Origin: a virus | Direction: 5' to 3' (one strand) | DNA: 26,593 nt | IMG/VR virus record: IMGVR_UViG_3300006969_000026 | Location: 1 to 26,593 of that record | Part shown: piece by piece, positions 5,633 through 11,581 of the stretch | Layout: each line of letters begins with the position of its first letter | Position numbering within the stretch: the first letter of the stretch is position 1 | Program-made: the position numbers and the translations under genes | Notes under the pieces: model-generated | What the model was told of the DNA's origin: nothing | What the model saw: the letters and a program-made list of their open reading frames with translations, nothing else | Databases searched by the model: none

Positions 5633-5874
5633 GTTGGCGCGACGCACGCACGAAGACCGAGGAGCACGCCCCCGGCGTCACCGTGGCGCAGCCAGGCGTC
5701 AGGCGCGGCTGCTGGGCCACCTGCACGGGTGCAGGCTACTCGGTTCGCTACGCCGTGCCGCGCAGCTGCTCGCTGCAGGCCCGGACCGGCAAGCTCACCT
5801 GCCACGCTCACCGCGCTCGCGAGCGCGACGCCCAGACGCTCAAGGCCGAGCTCGCGCAGGAGGCAGCCGAATGA
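5629..5874 (+). CDS. Small Cys/His-rich protein (81 aa)
   Basis: Contains GCWATC near residue 28, a further Cys at about 47 and CHAH at about 57-60, so four Cys/His ligands could hold a zinc ion. It ends in a charged helix (RARERDAQTLKAELAQEAAE). The GTG start overlaps the methylase stop (GTGA) and the TGA overlaps the next ATG (ATGA), so it is embedded in a translationally coupled chain between methylase and replication initiator. Family unknown. Confidence 0.7.
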   Translation: MSWRDARTKTEEHAPGVTVAQPGVRRGCWATCTGAGYSVRYAVPRSCSLQARTGKLTCHAHRARERDAQTLKAELAQEAAE

Positions 5875-6836
5875 CGGACGGCCTCGCCACGTTCCACCGC
5901 CGCAAGTCGGGCGGTCACTATGCGCGCCTGATGGGCACGCTGTGGCGCCACCTGAAGGCGCAGGACGCGGGCGACTCGGCGCTGGGGCTCTGGACGCGGA
6001 TGCTGTCGTACTGCGCCGACGTGGGGCGCCAGGAGCTGTCGGCGCGCGAGATGGCGACCCTGCTGGCTGGCGACAAGAACGGCCCCCGCAAGCTTTCCGC
6101 CCTGCTGCGTGCAGGGCTGGTCGACAGGATCGAGGGCGGCAGGTACGCGCCGCACGACTGGTTCGACCACAACCCCGGGACCCGTCCAAGCGACGCGGAG
6201 AACGGAACACGTACGCGCGAAGGTGAGGAGCACGCGCGCGAACGTGAGGAGAACGTGACTACGAACGTGACTAGGATCGTGAGAAACGGTCCTGAACAAA
6301 ATCACGTAGATAAGCCGCCTCTCTCTAGACCCAAGACCCAGGAAGAAGAAAGAGAGAACCCCTCACTTCGTTCGGGGGTCGGCGCTGCTGCGCCAACCGC
6401 CGGGGGTGAACCGGAGCTTGAGCTTCTGCCCCACGAGCCGAACCTCGAACCGCGGCCGAAAAAGCCACGCGACGAGGCCAAGAAGCTCTGGGTCTCCACG
6501 CTCGCCGGCGAGGCGAAGGTGCTGCGCATCCCGGTGCCGGACGTCGGCGGCAAGGTGCGGGACGCCGTGATCCGGATGGCGCGGGAGCGGGCGGCTGAGA
6601 CGGGCGAGTCGTTCCCTTCGGTGCTCCGGGCGTGGGTGACCGGCGGCCTGACCGACCACGTGAAAACGGGCAAGGCGGCCCAGTGGGCGCTCAAGGACTG
6701 GCGGCCCTACGCGCCAGCGCAGCCCGTTCGCATGAACGGAAGACCGCGCATGGCGGAGGCCACGACGCATCTGGACTTCGCGGACGCGGAGCCGCTCGAG
6801 ACGCAGCTTGCACGGCTGAGGGAAGACCATGGGTGA
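5871..6836 (+). CDS. Replication initiator-like protein (321 aa)
   Basis: Probable origin-binding or replisome-organiser protein. The N-terminal 105 residues look like a winged helix: YARLMGTLWRHLK, SALGLWTRMLSYCADVGRQELSAREMATLLAG, then RKLSALLRAGLVDRIEGGRYAPHDW, as in phage initiators that read DNA through a MarR/DnaD-like fold. A long, charged, low-complexity linker (about 105-190) is encoded by iteron-like DNA repeats. The C-terminal domain (about 205-280) is helical with KLWVSTLAGEAKVLRI and ends WALKDWRPY. The gene directly precedes a DnaC-like helicase loader, the O/P arrangement of lambdoid phages. The ATG overlaps the preceding stop (ATGA). Sequence similarity to a named family is not certain. 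Confidence 0.7.
   Translation: MTDGLATFHRRKSGGHYARLMGTLWRHLKAQDAGDSALGLWTRMLSYCADVGRQELSAREMATLLAGDKNGPRKLSALLRAGLVDRIEGGRYAPHDWFDHNPGTRPSDAENGTRTREGEEHAREREENVTTNVTRIVRNGPEQNHVDKPPLSRPKTQEEERENPSLRSGVGAAAPTAGGEPELELLPHEPNLEPRPKKPRDEAKKLWVSTLAGEAKVLRIPVPDVGGKVRDAVIRMARERAAETGESFPSVLRAWVTGGLTDHVKTGKAAQWALKDWRPYAPAQPVRMNGRPRMAEATTHLDFADAEPLETQLARLREDHG
6215..6287. repeat. Iteron-like direct repeats inside the initiator gene (candidate origin)
   Basis: Five direct copies of a core AACGTGA or close variant: AAGGTGA at 6220, AACGTGA at 6241, 6252 and 6264, and ATCGTGA at 6276. The first two sit in a 16-nt unit (GCGCGAAGGTGAGGAG at 6215-6230, GCGCGAACGTGAGGAG at 6236-6251; one mismatch). The last three are 12-nt units in tandem. 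An A-rich stretch follows (6284-6312) in otherwise very GC-rich DNA. This matches lambda ori, where iterons and an AT-rich segment lie within gene O. Confidence 0.6.
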
Positions 6837-7548
6837 CCTGACGAAGATGGGCAGTGCTTCGGAGTTGCACGCGGTGATGCGCGATGCGTTCCGCGCCACG
6901 CACGATCCGGGGCGCGCGGCCGAGCACAACGCGCGCGAGGCAGCTCGCAAGGAGCGCGAGGCATCCTACCGGGCTGGCCTGTGGCGCCGCCGCTATCGCA
7001 GCGCAGCGCCTGTGCGCGTCGCGGACGCGGCGTGGGATGCACGCGAGACGCCCGCCGTGCTCACGGTGCGCGACTGGCTCAAGGACCCGTCGCGGCACCT
7101 TGTGCTGCGTGGTGGCGTCGGATGCGGGAAGACCACGGCGGCGTGCGTCGCCGTGAAGCATTGGGTGGACCCGGTGAGCCTGCCCATGGGTGGCGATCAC
7201 GACTACGTGCCTGGCGTGCGCATCGACTGGCATGAGCGGCACGATGTGGCGTGGCTCCGGCCTGACCAGCTCGTGAGCGCGGTGCTGCACGACTACGACG
7301 AGAACAGCCCGAAGCTGCGGCCATACGTGGTGGTGGACGACATGGGCCTCGAGACGAAGGCCGACTTCGCCGTGGCGCTGTGCGAGCTGCTCGACCGCTC
7401 GGGCCACACGGTGTTCGTCACCACGAACCTCACGAAGGCGCGCTTCCGCGCGCGCTACGACCTGCGCCTGCTCGACAGACTGAACGACACAGCTCGGGCC
7501 ATCGACCTGCCGGAGAAGAGCATGCGGCGACAGGATGGGGGGTTCTGA
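6829..7548 (+). CDS. DnaC-like AAA+ helicase loader (239 aa)
   Basis: Probable ATPase that loads the host replicative helicase at the phage origin. Walker A is GGVGCGKTT (residues 95-103), Walker B is YVVVDDMG (about 166-173), a sensor-1-like TTN lies at about 198-200, and RLLDRL near residue 214 holds the likely arginine finger. Before the ATPase core are about 90 residues rich in Arg and Ala, where DnaC-type proteins contact the helicase. The length is normal for the family. The ATG overlaps the initiator stop by 8 nt. No helicase gene is visible nearby, so the host DnaB is the likely partner. Confidence 0.88.
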   Translation: MGDLTKMGSASELHAVMRDAFRATHDPGRAAEHNAREAARKEREASYRAGLWRRRYRSAAPVRVADAAWDARETPAVLTVRDWLKDPSRHLVLRGGVGCGKTTAACVAVKHWVDPVSLPMGGDHDYVPGVRIDWHERHDVAWLRPDQLVSAVLHDYDENSPKLRPYVVVDDMGLETKADFAVALCELLDRSGHTVFVTTNLTKARFRARYDLRLLDRLNDTARAIDLPEKSMRRQDGGF

Positions 7549-7706
7549 TGATCAGCCTTGACCAAGCATTGACCTGGGTGACGTGGGCGTTCTTTTCGGG
7601 CGCTGCCATGGGCACGCTCGCAACGGTGGCGCTGGCGCTGCAGTTCGGGCTCCAGCTGCGTCGCAAGCGCGGACGCGTGCGTGAGATGTTCGAGGCACGG
7701 CCGTGA
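7548..7706 (+). CDS. Tiny single-span membrane protein (52 aa)
   Basis: Begins MISLDQALTWVTWAFFSG and has one hydrophobic span at about residues 8-33, followed by a basic tail (QLRRKRGRVREMF), so the C terminus should stay in the cytoplasm. The ATG shares its A with the TGA of the loader gene (TGATG). It could affect host membrane or phage exclusion; the single span and the location away from an endolysin do not show that it is a holin. No family recognised. Confidence 0.65.
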   Translation: MISLDQALTWVTWAFFSGAAMGTLATVALALQFGLQLRRKRGRVREMFEARP

Positions 7707-7876
7707 ACAAGCGCCCGCTCTCCACCACGTTCACGTACGAGGAGGTGCTCTTCGCCCTGCGCGCGCTGGACGCGGCGCTGTGGAAGCCGCGGCTCACGGA
7801 CGAGGAGCGGCTGCTGGCGGAGCGGGTGGAGGCGAAGTTTTTGCGCCTGCGTGATCGGGCGAGGGGGGCACAATGA
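7703..7876 (+). CDS. Small helical hypothetical protein (57 aa)
   Basis: Begins VNKRPLSTTFTYEEVLFALRAL and is predicted helical nearly throughout, with alternating Leu and charged residues (TDEERLLAERVEAKFLRLRDR). The GTG start overlaps the previous stop (GTGA) and its own stop overlaps the next start (ATGA). The codon pattern matches neighbours. Function unknown. Confidence 0.65.
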   Translation: MNKRPLSTTFTYEEVLFALRALDAALWKPRLTDEERLLAERVEAKFLRLRDRARGAQ

Positions 7877-8016
7877 TCTTACTGTCTGCTGTCGTGTGCA
7901 AAACGTGCTGGGACTGCTGGCCGGTCACGGTGGGCGCGTTCGTGCTCGGGTCGTGGTTTGGCATCATGATCTTGGGCTTGCTGATCGGCGCAAGCCGCAG
8001 GACGGAGAAGCCGTGA
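7873..8016 (+). CDS. Tiny Cys-containing membrane protein (47 aa)
   Basis: MILLSAVVCKTCWDCWPV followed by a strongly hydrophobic stretch at about residues 16-39 (VTVGAFVLGSWFGIMILGLL) and a short basic tail. Three cysteines are spaced C-x2-C-x2-C in front of the span. It could be a lipoprotein-like or small integral membrane protein. Overlaps of 4 nt on both sides support it as a gene. Function unknown. Confidence 0.6.
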   Translation: MILLSAVVCKTCWDCWPVTVGAFVLGSWFGIMILGLLIGASRRTEKP

Positions 8017-8306
8017 TCGAGGCGCTCGCATGCCCTGCGTGTCACGCCGAGGGCTACCGCGCCCTCGGTGCGCATGCGCTGGGCGTGCGTGTGGCGTGCG
8101 CGCTGTGCGGCACCGTGTACCTCTTGCCGAGCGTGAAGCGCATGCGGGAGCGCGCGGACCGCTACTGGGCGGTGGACGAGCCGAGCTATCACGAGCCGCG
8201 CACTGCGGGCGTGCTCGAGCCTACGCCGGTGGCGCGGCGGTCGCTGTGGGCGCGGCTCTGTGCGTGGTGGCGGTGCTTGCTGGCGGAGTGGCGAGGTGAG
8301 GCGTGA
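8013..8306 (+). CDS. Zinc-ribbon-like protein with C-terminal hydrophobic segment (97 aa)
   Basis: The N terminus has CPAC (about residues 7-10) and CALC (about 29-32), a classic two-knuckle zinc ribbon. The middle is charged (KRMRERADRYWAVDEPSYHE) and the last 20 residues are Trp/Leu/Arg-rich (SLWARLCAWWRCLLAEW), probably an amphipathic helix at a membrane or a protein partner. The GTG overlaps the preceding stop. It sits just before rusA. No family recognised. Confidence 0.7.
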   Translation: MIEALACPACHAEGYRALGAHALGVRVACALCGTVYLLPSVKRMRERADRYWAVDEPSYHEPRTAGVLEPTPVARRSLWARLCAWWRCLLAEWRGEA

Positions 8307-8800
8307 CCGCGAGCCGCCGAGACTTGGCGCACATGGTCAAGGGCCGCTTCGACGTGATGGTGTGCACGGGCGTGGACGCGGACGGCGTCGTCTCGCTCGT
8401 GTGCGAGGAGTCCGTGAGCTTCGTTGTGCCTGGGGTGCCCGTGCCCTGGATGCGCGCAGCGAAGAAGGGCAAGCGGCACTTCACCCCGCCTCGCATGGCA
8501 GCGCACCAGGAGCGCGTGGCCTACGCGTTCAGCGCTGCCGTGGGCCGCGGCTGGCGCCCTGACGGCATGTTCCGCGTGGCCTACGAGTTCGTGCTGCCCG
8601 ACTGGCGCGTGGTCGACCTGGACAATCTCCGCAAGCTGCCGAACGACGCGCTGAACAAGCTCGCGTGGGTGGACGACAACCGCATAATGGAGGACCCGGG
8701 TCGCAAGGTCGTGGACCCGGCGCAGCCGAGCTGCACGCGCGTCACCATCACGCGCATCGGCGACTGGCCGGTGAAGCAGCGGAAGGCGAGGCGGGCATGA
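8303..8800 (+). CDS. rusA: RusA-family Holliday-junction resolvase (165 aa)
   Basis: Cuts four-way DNA junctions made during recombination or replication so that phage DNA can be packaged. RusA hallmarks are present: VVDLDNLRKLPNDALN with Asp105 and Asp107, and WVDDNRIMED with Asp124 and Asp125, together giving the carboxylates that bind Mg2+. The N-terminal strand SVSFVVPGVPVPWMRA is also typical. The protein is about 40 residues longer than E. coli RusA (120 aa) because of an N-terminal extension; an ATG at 8333 may be the true start. It works with the Erf/RecE-like pair made from the left operon. Confidence 0.9.
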   Translation: MTASRRDLAHMVKGRFDVMVCTGVDADGVVSLVCEESVSFVVPGVPVPWMRAAKKGKRHFTPPRMAAHQERVAYAFSAAVGRGWRPDGMFRVAYEFVLPDWRVVDLDNLRKLPNDALNKLAWVDDNRIMEDPGRKVVDPAQPSCTRVTITRIGDWPVKQRKARRA

Positions 8801-9117
8801 AGTGCGACCGGCGGTGGTGGAACGACGGGCGGCTCAAGCGCGAGCAGGCGGCGTGCGTGGGCGAGCCGGACCCTGAGCCGCTCGACCTGTCGCATGAGCC
8901 GGATGAGGCCTACGCCGTGCGCGTCGTGTGCCGCTCCGATAAGTGGATGCGGCTACGCGCGCCCTCGCTGGCCGAGATGGATGCGCATATCAGCGCGTCG
9001 ATGGACGAGTGCTGGCGCCGGCTCATGGCGGGCGACCCGATCGGGCAGCCGTGGCACGAGGTGCTCGCTGCGTGGGCGCCCAGCGCAGGCGCGTTCTTCG
9101 GCGTGAGGCGCCCATGA
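8797..9117 (+). CDS. Hypothetical Trp/Glu-rich protein (106 aa)
   Basis: Begins MKCDRRWWNDGRLKREQ and contains two helical segments, one ending SMDECWRRLMAGD. There are only scattered cysteines and no obvious metal site or membrane segment. The ATG overlaps the rusA stop (ATGA) and its stop overlaps the next ATG (ATGA). It is an early accessory gene without recognised homology. Confidence 0.65.
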   Translation: MKCDRRWWNDGRLKREQAACVGEPDPEPLDLSHEPDEAYAVRVVCRSDKWMRLRAPSLAEMDAHISASMDECWRRLMAGDPIGQPWHEVLAAWAPSAGAFFGVRRP

Positions 9118-9242
9118 GCCAGACGGTGACGATCGTGTTCGACCGGGGCGAGCTGCTCGTGTGCGTGCTCGTGTACGTGGTGACGCAGTTCGCGATCGAG
9201 TGGGCGCTACAGAAGCGAAAGGGGGCGAGTGATGGCGACTGA
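9114..9242 (+). CDS. Tiny single-span membrane protein (42 aa)
   Basis: MSQTVTIVFDRGELLVCVLVYVVTQFAIEWALQKRKG: one hydrophobic span at about residues 13-31 with a basic cytoplasmic side. The ATG overlaps the previous stop (ATGA). Function unknown; similar in kind to the other three tiny membrane proteins of this operon. Confidence 0.6.
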   Translation: MSQTVTIVFDRGELLVCVLVYVVTQFAIEWALQKRKGASDGD

Positions 9243-9420
9243 GCAGTACACGACGTGGATTTGCGATCGCTGTGGCTGGCGCGTCAGCGAGCTTGCGCAG
9301 GGGGCCCCTGTTCTGCCTGAGCGCTGGCTGCGGTTGCACAGCATGGACCTCTGCGCGGCGTGCCTGCGGTCTTACAACGACTGGTTGCGCGCGCCCCCGA
9401 CGCCGAAAGAGGGCGGATGA
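9232..9420 (+). CDS. CxxC zinc-finger-like protein, first of a tandem pair (62 aa)
   Basis: Begins MATEQYTTWICDRCGWR and has a second pair in LCAACLRSYNDWLRAP, so CDRC at about 12-15 and CAAC at about 40-43 could chelate zinc. The ATG at 9232 has AAGGGGG seven bases upstream; a GTG at 9229 is too close. Its sequence is clearly related to the next gene (TTW-CDRC-R and LCAAC-RSY-W-R-P shared), indicating tandem duplication. No known family. Confidence 0.72.
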   Translation: MATEQYTTWICDRCGWRVSELAQGAPVLPERWLRLHSMDLCAACLRSYNDWLRAPPTPKEGG

Positions 9421-9626
9421 TGGCCGTCGAGGAGGTCACCACCTGGGTGTGCGACCGCTGCGGCGCGCGCAGCCACAAGCCTGAAGGCTGGGCGCTGGCA
9501 AGGGCCCAGGAGCTGTGGGCAGCCGCCGTGGCGGTGGAGAGCTGGCACCTGTGCGCCGCGTGCTGGCGGTCCTACCGCGCGTGGGTGCGCACGCCCAGGG
9601 CGAAGGAGACGGCCAGTGATCAATGA
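9417..9626 (+). CDS. CxxC zinc-finger-like protein, second of a tandem pair (69 aa)
   Basis: Begins MMAVEEVTTWVCDRCGAR and has LCAACWRSYRAWVRTP, matching the preceding gene in both cysteine pairs and the surrounding aromatic and basic residues. The middle is a more hydrophobic helix (ALARAQELWAAAVAVESW). The ATG overlaps the upstream stop (ATGATG). Divergence outside the cysteine motifs suggests an old duplication with retained metal site and changed specificity. Confidence 0.72.
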   Translation: MMAVEEVTTWVCDRCGARSHKPEGWALARAQELWAAAVAVESWHLCAACWRSYRAWVRTPRAKETASDQ

Positions 9627-9720
9627 CATTCCGCAGGCGGTACTCTGGACGACGCGCTTTCTGTGCGGCCTGGGCGGGCTGCTCGTGCTCGCGTGGCTGT
9701 ACGAGAACAGGTGGTGGTGA
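9616..9720 (+). CDS. Tiny single-span membrane protein (34 aa)
   Basis: VINDIPQAVLWTTRFLCGLGG continuing LLVLAWLYENRWW: a single hydrophobic span covering most of the protein, with a Trp-rich C terminus. The GTG has AAGGAG 8 nt upstream and overlaps the previous gene by 11 nt. It ends 3 nt before the small terminase gene. Very short, so confidence depends on the ribosome site and the tight packing. Confidence 0.5.
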   Translation: MINDIPQAVLWTTRFLCGLGGLLVLAWLYENRWW

Positions 9721-9723
9721 GCA

Positions 9724-10185
9724 GTGCCGGCCCCTCAGCGCCTCAGTGAGCAGCAGCGCAAGTTCGCCGAGCGCGTAGCGGTGCACGGCAACCACACACG
9801 AGCGGCCGAGGAGGCCGGCTACAAGCATCCGAACGTGATTAGCGTGCGATTAGTAAAAATGCGGCCTGTGGCGGACGAGATAGCCCGCGTGCGCGCCGTG
9901 ATCGCCAAGAAGGCCGACAAGGCCGCTGTGGCCGACGCCATGGAGTTGCAGACGTTCTTGACCGAAGTCGTACGCGGCCAGGTCAAGGACTACGACCTGA
10001 CGCTGTCGGGCGACGTGGAGGAGCTGCCCCCGAAGCTCGCTGAGCGGCGCAAGGCGGCCATGGACCTGGCGAAGCTCCTGGGCCTGCTCAAGGACCGGAT
10101 CGAGCACTCGGGCGGCTTGAGCCTGGTGGAGATGTCCTTCGAGCAGCTGGTGCAGCTTGCGAAGATCGGGGGCCCCGATGATTGA
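9724..10185 (+). CDS. Terminase small subunit (153 aa)
   Basis: Recognises phage DNA for packaging into the prohead. The N terminus RLSEQQRKFAERVAVHGNHTRAAEEAGYKHPNV is the helix-turn-helix of the Terminase_2 family (aligned sequences typically read LT-KQ-F-E-Y---N-T-AA--AGY), followed by a long helical oligomerisation part (EIARVRAVIAKKAD, ELQTFLTEVVRGQVKD, AERRKAAMDLAKLLGLLKDRIEHSGG). The length is normal. The GTG start has GGTGGTGA just upstream. A large terminase gene would be expected directly after it and is not there. Confidence 0.85.
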   Translation: MPAPQRLSEQQRKFAERVAVHGNHTRAAEEAGYKHPNVISVRLVKMRPVADEIARVRAVIAKKADKAAVADAMELQTFLTEVVRGQVKDYDLTLSGDVEELPPKLAERRKAAMDLAKLLGLLKDRIEHSGGLSLVEMSFEQLVQLAKIGGPDD

Positions 10186-10618
10186 CCATGCGCAGGAGGC
10201 CGAGTTGGCGCTTGTCGAGGACGCGTGGGTCAACACGCAGCGCGACTACTACGCGGGCACGCCCCCGGGGGCTTACTACCCCTGGATGCGCAAGCTCGTG
10301 CGCGGGAAGCTCGCCCACTCGCTCGTGCTGGTGGACCGCGAGGACGGCCTGGTGCTCGGCTACGTGGTGGCGGAGAGCGTCAGAAACGCCGTGCGCGTCC
10401 ATCACCTGTACACGCGCGGGCACTACCGGCGCGAGGGCAGGGCGTTTCGGCTGCTCGCTCGAGCGTGTGAGCTGCTCGGCGGCGAGCGCCTGGAGTACAC
10501 GTGCCGTGCTGCTCGAGCGGCGAAGGTCGAGCGCAGGCCCTGGACAGTCAAGAAGTGGTGCGACGCGCTTGGGGCGCGGTTCGTGCACGAAGGAGAGGCA
10601 GCCCGTGAAAGTGCTTGA
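10178..10618 (+). CDS. GNAT-like N-acetyltransferase (146 aa)
   Basis: Resembles acetyl-CoA-dependent GNAT enzymes: paired strands SLVLVDREDGLVLGYVVAE (residues 48-66), then motif A, RVHHLYTRGHYRREGRAFRLL (73-93), whose R-R-E-G-R part is where the pyrophosphate of acetyl-CoA binds, then a helix and a last strand (CDALGARFVHEGE). Upstream PPGAYYPWMRKLVRGKLAHS may contribute the acceptor site. It overlaps terS by 8 nt, with GGGGG before the ATG at 10178, and lies within the packaging module. The substrate is unknown: a host or phage protein or small molecule. Short for the family but with the core intact. Confidence 0.65.
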   Translation: MIDHAQEAELALVEDAWVNTQRDYYAGTPPGAYYPWMRKLVRGKLAHSLVLVDREDGLVLGYVVAESVRNAVRVHHLYTRGHYRREGRAFRLLARACELLGGERLEYTCRAARAAKVERRPWTVKKWCDALGARFVHEGEAARESA

Positions 10619-10919
10619 AGTCGTAACGACCACCCGCATCCGCGACCCCCACCGCCCCCCGATGACGTCCATGACGCAGCGGGACGAGTACAAGACGTCA
10701 GACGGCTACGAGCTGGAGCTGCACCCGAGCGGCCTGGCCGTCATCATCCGCGGCCGGGACCACACGCGCCTCGCCCCCATCGCCAGCGCCATCGTGGAGG
10801 AGGAGGTGGATCTGTCGGGCTATGCCGCCGACCTGAATGACGCCGCCCTGAGCGCGCTTACGGGTGGCGCGATCGGCAGCCGCCCCCGCCCGCCGGCCAA
10901 GAAGCGAGGCGCACGGTGA
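10605..10919 (+). CDS. Hypothetical protein (104 aa)
   Basis: Begins VKVLEVVTTTRIRDPHRPP and contains a small strand-rich core (EYKTSDGYELELHPSGLAVIIRGRD, where the polypeptide reads like a PH-like or barrel strand pair), then a helix and a basic Pro-rich tail (RPRPPAKKRGAR). The GTG at 10605 has AGGAG about 9 nt upstream and overlaps the acetyltransferase gene by 14 nt. The tail could touch DNA or the portal. No family recognised. Confidence 0.65.
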   Translation: MKVLEVVTTTRIRDPHRPPMTSMTQRDEYKTSDGYELELHPSGLAVIIRGRDHTRLAPIASAIVEEEVDLSGYAADLNDAALSALTGGAIGSRPRPPAKKRGAR

Positions 10920-11338
10920 GACGGCTGCGCGCTGTGCACCGCTCGAGCGTCGAGGTCGTCCGCCACGACCTCAAGCCTTTGATCATGGGCCTGTGCCGCA
11001 ACATCGTGGAGCACGGCGAGGAGAACACGCAGCGCCTGGACGCCCAGGACCGGCTCTGGAAGTACGACCAGGTGGAGTGCATCTGGTATCGCGCCGTGCG
11101 CGTCCGGGAGGACCCGCCACGCTGGCGCGCTGAGACGTTGTCCGGCCTGCCCGAGCGCGTGGCCGGGCTGAGGGTGTACGCCGATGCCGTGTACGGCGAT
11201 GCCGAGGCTGGGCTCGAGCCGGAGCTGCGCTTCAGGTTTGCCCACGAGGTGATGGCCCAAAAGCTCGTGCGAGACTGGGACGACGCGCGCGCTCGAGCGG
11301 CCAAGGCAAAGTTCTTATGCGGCGAGGTGGTGCGATGA
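10916..11338 (+). CDS. Hypothetical protein (140 aa)
   Basis: Begins MRRLRAVHRSSVEVVRHDLKP and is mainly helical with a central strand-rich part (QVECIWYRAVRVREDPPRW). The GTG overlaps the previous stop (GTGA). It lies in the place where other phages of this type carry the large terminase, but it is far too small and has no Walker or nuclease motifs, so it is not a terminase remnant. Function unknown. Confidence 0.65.
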   Translation: MRRLRAVHRSSVEVVRHDLKPLIMGLCRNIVEHGEENTQRLDAQDRLWKYDQVECIWYRAVRVREDPPRWRAETLSGLPERVAGLRVYADAVYGDAEAGLEPELRFRFAHEVMAQKLVRDWDDARARAAKAKFLCGEVVR

Positions 11339-11571
11339 ACAAGGACGAGTTCGTGGACCTGTGCAAGGAGCTGCTCGAGCACGGCGCGGTGGACGTGACC
11401 GCGGGCATCTTCCGCGCGACCTTTCGCCAGCAGCCTGCGCAGGCGCATGCCCTGCGCCGCGAGCGCGAGACGCCCGACGCGGGCAGTAAGCCACCCAAGC
11501 CCGTGACGCCGGACGACGCGCGCCACGGCTACTACGACCGCGTCATGGGCAGCGGCCGGGACGAACGGTAA
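11335..11571 (+). CDS. Small hypothetical protein before portal (78 aa)
   Basis: Begins MNKDEFVDLCKELLEHGAVDVTAGIF, a helical N terminus, followed by a flexible Pro/Arg-rich middle and ending GYYDRVMGSGRDER. The ATG at 11335 overlaps the previous stop (ATGA). Its stop codon TAA is itself part of the strong TAAGGAGG ribosome site of the portal gene. No family recognised. Confidence 0.65.
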   Translation: MNKDEFVDLCKELLEHGAVDVTAGIFRATFRQQPAQAHALRRERETPDAGSKPPKPVTPDDARHGYYDRVMGSGRDER

Positions 11572-11581
11572 GGAGGCATAG

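Noticed and set aside
7873-8016. Holin
   Set aside because: It is small and hydrophobic, but there is no adjacent endolysin or spanin gene and its place is in an early operon, so lysis function is not supported.
10916-11338. Possible remnant of a large terminase
   Set aside because: Only 140 aa, without Walker A/B or nuclease motifs, with intact start and stop and no frameshift evidence.
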